Program-made: the position numbers and the translations under genes
Notes under the pieces: model-generated
What the model saw: only the letters and a program-made list of their open reading frames with translations
What the model was told of the DNA's origin: nothing
The model's database searches: none
Shown here: positions 1 through 6,379 of the stretch, piece after piece
How positions within the stretch are numbered: the stretch's first letter is position 1
How the letters are laid out: each line of letters begins with the position of its first letter
Source: Fimbriimonadaceae bacterium
Lineage (GTDB): Bacteria; Armatimonadota; Fimbriimonadia; Fimbriimonadales; Fimbriimonadaceae
Direction: 5' to 3'
NCBI GenBank assembly: GCA_019694835.1
Contig: JAIBBE010000178.1
Span: forward strand, 1-6,379
Length of the DNA stretch: 6,379 nt

Positions 1-1
1 G

Positions 2-3000
2 TTCGAGGTCCTTGCCCCAGCGCTCGACCAGTTCATCGCCGATGCGGTCGAGCCGGAACTCGAGGATGGCATCACCTGGGAGAAGCTGCTTGCGCTCAAG
101 GACGCGAACAAGGGCAAGACCGGTGGTGAGTACGAAAAGCGTGATCCTCAGGTTCAGCTTCGCTTTCTTACCGAAAACGTCCCACACAACATCAAGCCGG
201 GCTGGTATCCATTTGATGATCGACTCAGTCCGACCCAGCGCTCCTTCGCTAGCGAGCTTCGCGACGCACGAAACGCCTGGGCGCACAACAAGCCATTCAG
301 CGATGACGATGCCTACCGCACTCTAGATACCGCCGAACGCTTTCTGAGAGGAATCGGGTCGACCGACGCTGCAGACGAGGTCCGTCGTCTGCGGCTTGAG
401 GTTCGCCGCGTTGCCTCGGACAAAGACGACCGCCGGGTCCTCAAGGACAGCGCGACGATGCCGACTTCCGATGGGCTTAAGCCCTGGCGAGAAGTACTGC
501 AGCCTCATGATGACGTGGCCAGCGGGAATTTCCGAGCGGCCGAGTTCGCAGCCGACCTTTACAAGGTTTCGACGACGGATCCGGAAGCCGGCAAGGACTA
601 TTCGGACCCGGTCGAGTTCTTCTCCCGAACCTTCCTTACCGAAGGTCTGCAGGATCTCATCACTCGAAGCGTCAAACGGCTCGCTGGTGACGAGAATGCT
701 GCTCCGGTGGTGAATCTTCAGACCAACTTTGGTGGTGGTAAGACGCACTCCATGCTGGCGCTTTGGCATCTCGCCGCAGGTCTGCCGGCCACTAGTTTCG
801 TGCAGGAAGTCCAAGAGCTCCTGGAGTCCGCCGGCTATGACGGCATCCCCACGGACGTGAAACGTGTTGCGCTGGTTGGTAATCATCTCTCGACCTCCGG
901 TTCAACCAAGCCTGACGGCACTAAGGTGAACACGATCTGGGGTGAGCTGGCTTGGCAGCTAGGAGGCGCGGACGCATTCGCCATCGTGGCTGCCTCGGAT
1001 CGGGATCGGACTCCACCCGGAGAAGCGCTCCATCGTCTGCTGGCCGAATTTTCCCCGGCTCTGATCCTGGTCGACGAATGGGTTGCCTACGCTCGCACCC
1101 TGGTGGGCCGGGACGATCTGGCGGCCGGCACCTTCGACGATCAGTTCACCTTTGCGCAGTCCCTGACTGAGGTGGTGAAAGCGACCCCAGGAGCGATGCT
1201 GGCGATATCGATCCCTGCCTCCGAGAGCGGCGAGGACGGCGACAAGATCGCCGCTGGCAACGCAGAAGAGGTTGGAGGGACTAACGGGTTGGAAGCGCTT
1301 AGTCGCCTGCAGAATGTGGTGCGAAGGGTCGCGGATCAGTGGCGACCCGCATCCCCCGATGAGTCGTACCACATCGTCAGGCAGCGTCTTTTCCAACCCG
1401 CGGACGCCGAGGCACTGGCAGCGATTTCGGCCACCGCCGAAAGCTTCGGCGATCTCTACATGAAGCACTCGGGCGAGTTTCCGTCCGAATCCCGCAAGCC
1501 CGAGTACCGAGATCGGATCAAACAGACCTATCCAATACACCCTGAGCTGTTCGACCGTCTATACAAGGACTGGTCGAGCCTCGAGCGTTTCCAGCGCACC
1601 CGCGGTGTCCTGAGGCTGATGAACACGGTGATCCACGCACTCTGGGAGGGCGGGGACTCTTCGCCGCTGATCATGCCGGCATCGGTGCCGCTGGTGACCT
1701 CGGACGTGAACGCCGAGTTGACCCAGTATCTCCCGGACTCTTGGAAGGCCGTCATTGATGCGGACGTTGACGGCCCCAACTCGGAGCCCACCAGAATTGA
1801 CAACGAGAAGCGCCTGTTCGGAGCAAGGTTCGTCACCAAGCGGCTCGCCCGGGCGGTGTTCATGGGGGCGGCACCAACTATTCATTCGGCCCAGAAGGGC
1901 ATCACCGCCCAGAGGGTTTTCCTGGCGACCGCCACCCCCGGTGACACGATCGGGAACTTTCACTCGGCCCTGAACCAGCTCTCTGATCGAACCACGTACT
2001 TCTACAGCGGCTCGAACCGCTACTGGTACGACCTCCAGGCGAATATCACACGCACCGCCAAGGACAACGCCGACCGCGTTCACAAGGAAGATGTCTGGGC
2101 GGAGATCGCCCGACGTCTAGAGAGTCAGAGCAAGAGTCGAGGGGCTTTTTCGGGGGTGCACATCTGCCCCGAAGAGAGCAGTGACATCGCCGACACCGAG
2201 GATGCCCGACTGGTCATCCTGCATCCCAAGCTGAGCCACAAGAGGGATGCCAAGAGCAGCACGGCAATGGAGTTTGCCCTCAAGGCCACGGAGAACCGGG
2301 GTGGTGCGAGCCGCACCAACCGCAACATGCTCGTGTATCTCGCTCCCGACGAGATCCGGTTGGAAGAACTCGACGCAGCGGTGCGTCTTTATCTGGGCTG
2401 GAAGGAAGTCCTTGACCGACAAGCTGACCTCAACCTGAACGTCGAGCAGATCAAGCAGGCAAACGAGAAGGTGGAGGCCGAAAGCGGTAAGGCCGAGTCC
2501 CGGCTGCTTCAGACCTATCAGTGGGCGCTGGTGCCCGAGGGGCAGCCAATCAACCTGCGGGCACTACGAGTGGAGGGTCAGGGGCCCTCCCTGGCCGAAA
2601 GGGCCACAAAGCGGCTTGAGAACGAGGCTGAACTGGCAATTCAGCATGCCGGCTCCAACATTGGAATGCAGCTGAGCGGCGAGGCCAAGTCCCTTTGGGA
2701 AAGCGGCCATGTCTCAGTTGGGGACCTGTGGCGAACCTACGCCCAGTACCCGTACATGCCCCGGTTGGTCGATTCATCGGTGCTAAGAAAAGGTCTCGAG
2801 GTCGCTCCTCCGATTTGGACCCAAGACGGTTACGCCCTCGCCACCGGCTACGACGAAGAAGCCAATCGCTACCAAGGTTTGGTGCTGCCCACCGACGCAC
2901 AATGGGGACAAACCACCATTTCCGAACGGGATCTAATCGTCAAGCCTGAAGTCGCGTTGGCGCAGCGGGAGGCAGAGGAGGCCGCCGGAGCAGGTGACGC

Positions 3001-3322
3001 TCCGGGATCCGAACAGGGTCAAGACGACGACAGTGGCGAATCCACCGCTACGGGTCCCGATCCGAGTCCTGCACCGGCACCCAAGCCCTTGAAGACACGC
3101 TTCTTTGGCAGCAAGCAGCTCGCCGCCGATCGCTACGCGCTCGACTTCAAACAGATCACCGACGAAGTCTTGGCCCATCTTGGCGCGAGCCCGGGTAGCG
3201 CGGTAAACGTCACCATTGAGATCGAGGCCATCACCGAGGATGGCTTCGACGATGGTACGGTTCGAACTGTCTCGGAGAACGCCTCAACTCTAAAGTTCAA
3301 CGAGTCGTCGTTCGAGGACTGA
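2..3322 (+). CDS. Swt1-type HEPN domain fused to DUF499 AAA-like ATPase, 5' partial
   Basis: The frame is open from base 2 to the TGA at 3320-3322, giving 1106 visible residues; the start lies left of the window. The ATG at 458 is internal, because the codons before it encode a good protein. Visible residues 1-120 look like a Swt1-type HEPN domain, with motif RNAWAH (R90, H95; bases 269-286), the Rx4H signature of HEPN ribonucleases, followed by FSDDDAYRTLDTAERFL. From about residue 160 the DUF499 ATPase begins. Its P-loop is NFGGGKTH (K247, bases 731-748), its Walker B is LILVDEW (D358, E359, bases 1061-1081), and FQRTRGVLRLMNTVIHALW matches the family's conserved helical or winged-helix part. 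Residues about 985-1025 are an acidic and Pro-rich linker (bases 2960-3090), and a small conserved-looking C-terminal domain ends in TLKFNESSFED. DUF499 proteins are predicted defence ATPases, often beside DUF1156 methylases. RNase activity and ATP dependence are inferred. Both catalytic motifs appear intact. The family call is confident, the biological role is not. Confidence 0.93.
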   Translation, partial: FEVLAPALDQFIADAVEPELEDGITWEKLLALKDANKGKTGGEYEKRDPQVQLRFLTENVPHNIKPGWYPFDDRLSPTQRSFASELRDARNAWAHNKPFSDDDAYRTLDTAERFLRGIGSTDAADEVRRLRLEVRRVASDKDDRRVLKDSATMPTSDGLKPWREVLQPHDDVASGNFRAAEFAADLYKVSTTDPEAGKDYSDPVEFFSRTFLTEGLQDLITRSVKRLAGDENAAPVVNLQTNFGGGKTHSMLALWHLAAGLPATSFVQEVQELLESAGYDGIPTDVKRVALVGNHLSTSGSTKPDGTKVNTIWGELAWQLGGADAFAIVAASDRDRTPPGEALHRLLAEFSPALILVDEWVAYARTLVGRDDLAAGTFDDQFTFAQSLTEVVKATPGAMLAISIPASESGEDGDKIAAGNAEEVGGTNGLEALSRLQNVVRRVADQWRPASPDESYHIVRQRLFQPADAEALAAISATAESFGDLYMKHSGEFPSESRKPEYRDRIKQTYPIHPELFDRLYKDWSSLERFQRTRGVLRLMNTVIHALWEGGDSSPLIMPASVPLVTSDVNAELTQYLPDSWKAVIDADVDGPNSEPTRIDNEKRLFGARFVTKRLARAVFMGAAPTIHSAQKGITAQRVFLATATPGDTIGNFHSALNQLSDRTTYFYSGSNRYWYDLQANITRTAKDNADRVHKEDVWAEIARRLESQSKSRGAFSGVHICPEESSDIADTEDARLVILHPKLSHKRDAKSSTAMEFALKATENRGGASRTNRNMLVYLAPDEIRLEELDAAVRLYLGWKEVLDRQADLNLNVEQIKQANEKVEAESGKAESRLLQTYQWALVPEGQPINLRALRVEGQGPSLAERATKRLENEAELAIQHAGSNIGMQLSGEAKSLWESGHVSVGDLWRTYAQYPYMPRLVDSSVLRKGLEVAPPIWTQDGYALATGYDEEANRYQGLVLPTDAQWGQTTISERDLIVKPEVALAQREAEEAAGAGDAPGSEQGQDDDSGESTATGPDPSPAPAPKPLKTRFFGSKQLAADRYALDFKQITDEVLAHLGASPGSAVNVTIEIEAITEDGFDDGTVRTVSENASTLKFNESSFED

Positions 3323-3392
3323 ACGAACTTCTTGCGAGGACTGCGTGTTGCGACGCTGCGGCGGTAAGCGCGTAGGACAGTTGGAGACTGTA

Positions 3393-3400
3393 GAAGGGAG
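3393..3400 (+). promoter_or_regulatory. Ribosome binding site of the 511-residue protein
   Basis: GAAGGGAG lies 8 bases before the ATG at 3409. It is a strong Shine-Dalgarno match and fixes the start of the downstream gene. It sits in the 86-base gap after the ATPase gene, in which I see no convincing terminator, so co-transcription with that gene is likely. Confidence 0.8.
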
Positions 3401-3408
3401 ACGAGCGA

Positions 3409-4944
3409 ATGCAGAATGTGTTTGCGTGCCATTTGGAAATTCCAGACTCGCAGTTGGATGGGGCACTCTCAGTTCTGACATCCTGGCTTACGAGGGATGG
3501 AGCCCCGGAAGGTGGGTTGCCGAGGCTCGAAGGAGAGGCCGAGGTCGAGTACTCGGGCTCGTCGGGTGAGGTTTCGATTGTAAACCGGCAGACTGCCTTG
3601 GGAACGCTTTGGCGGGGTACCCTCCGGCACTCACACGTCGACGACGGGGCGGTGACGGTCATCGCGCAAGCCGAGCTAGTCGTTCCACCGGAGGGTCCAG
3701 GATCGGTCGTCGTCTCGATTCGTTTGGAACGCAAGACAGGCGATATTCGACCACTCAATGTTCCAATCAGTGCTCCACGAGTGGTTCGAGATCTCATCGA
3801 GACCTGCCGTATCACCGACGCCACGGAACAGCTTATGAGCATTCCGGCTCGTTTGGACGCCGGAGCGGTTGATGACCTCGTGGCTTTGATTGGGAGCACC
3901 GAGAGATCGAGACCCGTGATTCTGGTTAGCCACGACGCTCGGAGTGATCGGAGATATGTAGACGAGAAGGTACTCGCTCGAGAACTAGCTGGGATAGCTC
4001 ACGTCTACTTCACGATCTATGGGGTGCCCTCGATGAGGCTTTCGGAGCAACTTGGAAGGGAGTTTTCAGCGTGGGGTGGAGCCGTTCGGATCTGGTGGCC
4101 AGGGTTCTGTGACAAAAGTTCGAAGTGGGACCATCCGCTCATCCTTCCTGAATCCTTGAAGCGATCGGACGGAGCTACCGATGGTGATAGGGCGGCTCGC
4201 CGAGTGGCGAACAGGGTATGGCCCGCGGCCGTGGGTTCTATGTCTGAGCCTGAACTTCACGTCTCTATTCGTCGAGAGTTGCGTTCAGAGGCGTTGCGAG
4301 ATGCTGATGTCTCTGACGAATGGATAGAGGCATTCGAGCAGGAAGAGAAGGCGCGAATTCAGGCAGAAGAGTTGGTCAAGGAGCGCGACAAAGACATCGC
4401 AAACCTCCAATATCAGCTTGAAACGCTACGAAAGTACCCTCAAAGTGTTCCGGAGGAGGACGACAACGGTCCGGATCCTCTCCAGCTGGACACCACTGCT
4501 AGCACCGTCCTGGAAGCCGTTGAGAAGGCCGAAAGGCTGACATCAAATCTGGAATTTCACAAGCGTTCCTACGCTAGCGCTGAGGAATCGCCGTTTGAAA
4601 ACCCCAGCGGTATTTTGGATGCGCTCGTAGCGTTAGATCGTCTCGCAGGCATGGAACGGCGACCGGGCGGGATCGGTGGCCCCAGAGACGAAGCAGCGAG
4701 ACAGCTCGGCCTTCAATGGCGTGGCGGGGTCAGCTCCACGGCTAGGGGTAAACGGTCTGAGGCATATTCGATCGAGTGGGGTGGCGAGCGGCGAGAATTG
4801 GGGCCTCACGTATGCCTCGGATCGGGAAGCGGTGCCGGAAAGATCGCGCGCATCTATTTCTACTGCCACGAGTCTGAGGATCCGCGGGAGCGGTGCTACG
4901 TGGTCGGCCATGTAGGCCGCAAGCTGCCTGACACGACCACTTAG
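3409..4944 (+). CDS. Uncharacterised defence-type protein with coiled coil and RelE-like C-terminal domain (511 aa)
   Basis: I do not recognise a named family. The ATG start is supported by the GAAGGGAG site upstream. Residues 1-120 alternate beta-like segments (for example AVTVIAQAELVVP and SVVVSIRLERK). Residues 168-232 form an alpha/beta unit with RPVILVSHDARS, LARELAGIAHVYFTIYG and GAVRIWWPGF; I recall similar LAGxAHV and GAVRxYWPGF strings in unnamed actinobacterial proteins, but this is memory and not a search. Residues about 303-345 are charged and heptad-like, a probable coiled coil, followed by an acidic linker (348-360). Residues about 363-415 are helical. The last 80 residues hold RIYFYCHES and RCYVVGHVGRKL, a strand order resembling RelE/ParE-type toxins. 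No signal peptide or membrane segment is seen. G+C is lower than in the ATPase gene in the lines I counted (about 48-62% against 58-72%). It may be the partner or effector of the HEPN-ATPase. The gene is certain, its function is not. Confidence 0.9.
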   Translation: MQNVFACHLEIPDSQLDGALSVLTSWLTRDGAPEGGLPRLEGEAEVEYSGSSGEVSIVNRQTALGTLWRGTLRHSHVDDGAVTVIAQAELVVPPEGPGSVVVSIRLERKTGDIRPLNVPISAPRVVRDLIETCRITDATEQLMSIPARLDAGAVDDLVALIGSTERSRPVILVSHDARSDRRYVDEKVLARELAGIAHVYFTIYGVPSMRLSEQLGREFSAWGGAVRIWWPGFCDKSSKWDHPLILPESLKRSDGATDGDRAARRVANRVWPAAVGSMSEPELHVSIRRELRSEALRDADVSDEWIEAFEQEEKARIQAEELVKERDKDIANLQYQLETLRKYPQSVPEEDDNGPDPLQLDTTASTVLEAVEKAERLTSNLEFHKRSYASAEESPFENPSGILDALVALDRLAGMERRPGGIGGPRDEAARQLGLQWRGGVSSTARGKRSEAYSIEWGGERRELGPHVCLGSGSGAGKIARIYFYCHESEDPRERCYVVGHVGRKLPDTTT

Positions 4945-4984
4945 AGGCAGGACTCGGCATGTGCTTTTAGGCATTCGAGTAGCG

Positions 4985-5012
4985 GGGGCCCTCCGGTCGC
5001 GTACTGGGCCCC
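4985..5012. terminator. GC-rich hairpin after the two-gene operon, possible bidirectional terminator
   Basis: GGGGCCC (4985-4991) and GGGCCCC (5006-5012) form a perfect 7-base-pair stem around a 14-base loop. It lies 40 bases after the stop of the 511-residue gene and between two convergent genes, where a shared terminator would be expected. Neither side has a T tract, so a classic intrinsic terminator is not shown; it could be a weak or Rho-assisted stop, or chance in GC-rich DNA. Confidence 0.35.
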
Positions 5013-5068
5013 AGACGAGGGGCGGGACAAACGTGATGGCCGCTGGCCGTGGCCGCTGAGAACAGAGC

Positions 5069-5350
5069 CTAGGCGTCCGGGTCTTCGGGCCAAAATCGGT
5101 CCATGTAAGCGACGAAGCAAGCAACGCCAACTCCAAACGCCGCGAACTGCCAAAGAGACTCGCCTTTGCCGATCACGGTCAGGATTGTCGTGAGGAGGCA
5201 GAAAGGAATCAGGAACGACCCAAACAAACCGGCGACTGATTTCTGAAGCGGACTCATATTCCTATGGTAGCTACGGATTTGCTGACGTAGTCGATCTTTC
5301 GTTTCGTCGGGCCCAGGCGAGCGATCCGCCGCGTCATGGTTCCGGCCCAA
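5069..5350 (-). CDS. Small two-helix membrane protein, hypothetical (93 aa, or 62 aa from an internal ATG)
   Basis: This reading frame encodes a hydrophilic N-terminus (residues 1-37), a hydrophobic segment at about 39-60 (VAGLFGSFLIPFCLLTTIL), a short loop GKGES, a second segment at about 66-83 (LWQFAAFGVGVACFVAYM) and an acidic tail DRFWPEDPDA. Two clean helices with a charged tail are unlikely in a chance frame. The start is uncertain: the longest form uses TTG at 5348-5350, directly after an in-frame TAG, with only a weak AGAAAG nearby. An ATG at 5255-5257 gives 62 residues with AGGA just 2 bases away. It runs tail to tail with the operon on its left and head to head with the gene at 5542, so it is a separate transcription unit. 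Family unknown. A small membrane effector is conceivable, but nothing in the sequence shows it. Confidence 0.55.
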   Translation of the reverse strand: MGRNHDAADRSPGPDETKDRLRQQIRSYHRNMSPLQKSVAGLFGSFLIPFCLLTTILTVIGKGESLWQFAAFGVGVACFVAYMDRFWPEDPDA

Positions 5351-5458
5351 AACTTTCTAAGGACCGATGGCCGGGATTTGCCGGGGTTGCCGGACTAAGG
5401 GGGTATGAACCGAGTACGCAGTCGAACAACTCACAAGAATCCAACTCCCCGATGGCTC

Positions 5459-5504
5459 AGGGAGAAGCCGACCTATGAGCTTGGCCTCTGCGGCCATTCT
5501 CCCT
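5459..5504. promoter_or_regulatory. Long inverted repeat in the leader of the gene at 5542
   Basis: AGGGAGAA followed by GCCG (5459-5470) pairs with CGGC (5491-5494) and TTCTCCCT (5497-5504). This makes a 12-base-pair stem with a 2-base bulge (CA, 5495-5496) and a 20-base loop. It ends 37 bases before the ATG at 5542. There is no T tract after it, so it does not look like an intrinsic terminator. A leader RNA structure or a protein-binding palindrome are both possible. Confidence 0.4.
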
Positions 5505-5528
5505 CCGGGTTCGGGGCCAATCGTGATC

Positions 5529-5533
5529 GAAGG
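5529..5533 (+). promoter_or_regulatory. Ribosome binding site of the membrane-anchored protein
   Basis: GAAGG lies 8 bases before the ATG at 5542. It favours that ATG over the in-frame GTG at 5533, which would overlap the site. An in-frame TGA at 5524-5526 rules out any start further upstream. Confidence 0.65.
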
Positions 5534-5541
5534 TGTGTCCA

Positions 5542-6379
5542 ATGGCAAGGTTGATCGTTGGAACCGCCATTGCGCTCGCCAGTGTCGTCGCGTTCCTGAG
5601 CGTGCTTGACAGTGCTTCTGTCGAGGTTCCCCGCGATCAGCTAGCGACGGGAACTTCCGCGCCTCAAGTCGCAAGCGAAACCAGCGCAGTCCAGTCCGAG
5701 ACCCATGGCGAACATGCCAACGCTTTCGAAGCGTTCCAAGAGCTGATCGACAAGTACTTTCTGGTCGCGCTAGGAATCATTCTGGGCTTCGGTTTGATCG
5801 CCGTGGTTGCAGTCGCTGTCTTCGTGCCAGACAGGACGTTTCAGTACGAGGAAACCAGGACCAAACAGAGGTCTTCGCCGCGGCAGCCAAGCAGGCCAAT
5901 TCAAAGGAAACCTTCGGGAGGACCTGAGCGCCCCAGAAGCTCGCAATCCGATGCAGCACAGACACCGACGCGAGCTCCAAGCACTTCGAACTCAAAACGG
6001 GTCCGTCCAGCAAAAGGTTCAACCATCAGGGAGTCGGTTTCGCGATCAGATCGGAGGACCCCGCGAACCTCCACGCCTAGGGCATACGACCATGAGTCAG
6101 GCGAGAGTTCTCCTTTGGAGATCGGACGTAGCGACAAGGCAGCGAAGGCCGATGCACTCGAAGTAGCGCTCGAAGCTTGCGGTCATCCCGTTGAAGGTCC
6201 CGAAAGCACGTTCGCCGGAAGAATTAGGGTCGAAGTTCGGCCCCTAGGACAGCCACTGCAAGGCGACGTCAGCTCGCTTCTCAAAGTGGTCGAAGACTTC
6301 GAGTACGCCGACGGAAGCATGCCCGTCACCTTTGAAGATCCTCCGGAGGTGCCGTCTTCGAGCATCTCGGTCAGAAACG
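5542..6379 (+). CDS. Membrane-anchored hypothetical protein with basic disordered linker, 3' partial
   Basis: The frame is open from the ATG at 5542 to the right edge with no stop, giving 279 visible residues; the gene continues beyond the window. Residues 4-22 are hydrophobic (LIVGTAIALASVVAFLSVL), a signal anchor or first transmembrane helix. Residues 23-71 form a polar loop. Residues 72-95 are a second strong helix (YFLVALGIILGFGLIAVVAV). Residues about 106-182 are rich in Ser, Pro, Thr, Arg and Lys and look disordered. From about 196 a folded domain seems to begin, with ADALEVALEACG, TFAGRIRVEVRPLG and SLLKVVEDFEY. The likely topology is both ends in the cytoplasm, with the basic linker inside. 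The gene is read away from the small leftward gene. I do not recognise the C-terminal domain, and it is cut off. The coding call rests on the GAAGG site, the hydrophobic pattern and an uninterrupted 838 bases; the function is unknown. Confidence 0.75.
   Translation, partial: MARLIVGTAIALASVVAFLSVLDSASVEVPRDQLATGTSAPQVASETSAVQSETHGEHANAFEAFQELIDKYFLVALGIILGFGLIAVVAVAVFVPDRTFQYEETRTKQRSSPRQPSRPIQRKPSGGPERPRSSQSDAAQTPTRAPSTSNSKRVRPAKGSTIRESVSRSDRRTPRTSTPRAYDHESGESSPLEIGRSDKAAKADALEVALEACGHPVEGPESTFAGRIRVEVRPLGQPLQGDVSSLLKVVEDFEYADGSMPVTFEDPPEVPSSSISVRN

Noticed and set aside
458..460. ATG at 458 as the start of the ATPase gene
   Set aside because: The frame is open to base 2, the upstream codons encode a recognisable HEPN domain, and no convincing ribosome binding site precedes this ATG.
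323..886. Leftward 187-residue frame opposite the start of the ATPase
   Set aside because: It lies wholly opposite a strongly supported coding frame, and its translation shows no domain or membrane pattern. It is an antisense shadow of GC-rich codons.
3313..3343. Direct repeat CGAGGACTG at 3313-3321 and 3335-3343 around the ATPase stop codon
   Set aside because: Only 9 bases in GC-rich DNA with two copies. It is too short to call a site, and no insertion or recombination mark is seen.
4813..4845. GSGSGAGKI in the 511-residue protein as a second P-loop
   Set aside because: The residue five before the GK is Ser instead of Gly, the residue after Lys is Ile instead of Ser or Thr, and no Walker B partner follows. 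It lies in the RelE-like tail as a flexible loop.
4924..4950. CTGCCT and AGGCAG pairing across the stop codon of the 511-residue gene
   Set aside because: A 6-base-pair stem with a 15-base loop and no T tract. It is too weak to call a terminator.
5037..5058. TGGCCGCTG repeated twice with a GCCG spacer
   Set aside because: A short local repeat of GC-rich sequence near the end of the small leftward gene. There is no array and no known element.
5378..5409. Possible promoter with TTGCCG and TATGAA ahead of the gene at 5542
   Set aside because: The two TTGCCG copies lie 20 and 11 bases from the TATGAA, neither near the usual 17, and actinobacterial promoters are hard to call by eye.
5807..6166. 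119-residue frame on the + strand, and the leftward frame at 5901-6137
   Set aside because: Both overlap the open frame from 5542, which has a ribosome binding site, two membrane helices and no stop. Their translations are rich in Arg, Ser and Gln without any pattern.

Overview
The window is a piece of a high-GC bacterial chromosome or genomic island. It is about 60% G+C, estimated by counting a few lines by hand. Codon choice and the style of the DUF499 protein fit an actinobacterium best, but no marker gene fixes the taxon.

Region 1 (2-3322, +): one long reading frame that enters from the left edge. It encodes a Swt1-type HEPN domain (Rx4H ribonuclease motif) fused to a DUF499-family P-loop ATPase. 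An ATG at 458 looks like a gene start, but the frame is open back to base 2 and the upstream codons spell a recognisable HEPN domain. The real start is therefore outside the window. Region 2 (3409-4944, +): after an 86-base gap and a strong ribosome binding site comes a 511-residue protein that I cannot assign to a named family. It has a mixed N-terminal region, a central coiled coil and a compact C-terminal domain that resembles a RelE/ParE-like fold. The two genes probably form the end of an operon of the predicted anti-phage type. DUF499 ATPases are often found next to DUF1156 DNA methylases in such loci, and any such partner would lie to the left of this window.

Region 3 (4945-5541) leaves the operon. 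It holds a GC-rich hairpin, a small leftward two-helix membrane protein (5069-5350) that converges on the operon, and a leader with a second strong hairpin. Region 4 (5542 to the right edge, +) is the start of a membrane-anchored protein that is open through the last base. It has two N-terminal transmembrane segments, a long Ser/Pro/Arg-rich linker and the beginning of a cytoplasmic domain.

Working model (inference): the HEPN-ATPase is a nucleotide-driven sensor or switch with a built-in RNase, and the 511-residue protein is its partner or a second effector. The two membrane proteins may be unrelated neighbours. No RNA genes, CRISPR array, insertion sequence or attachment site was seen.
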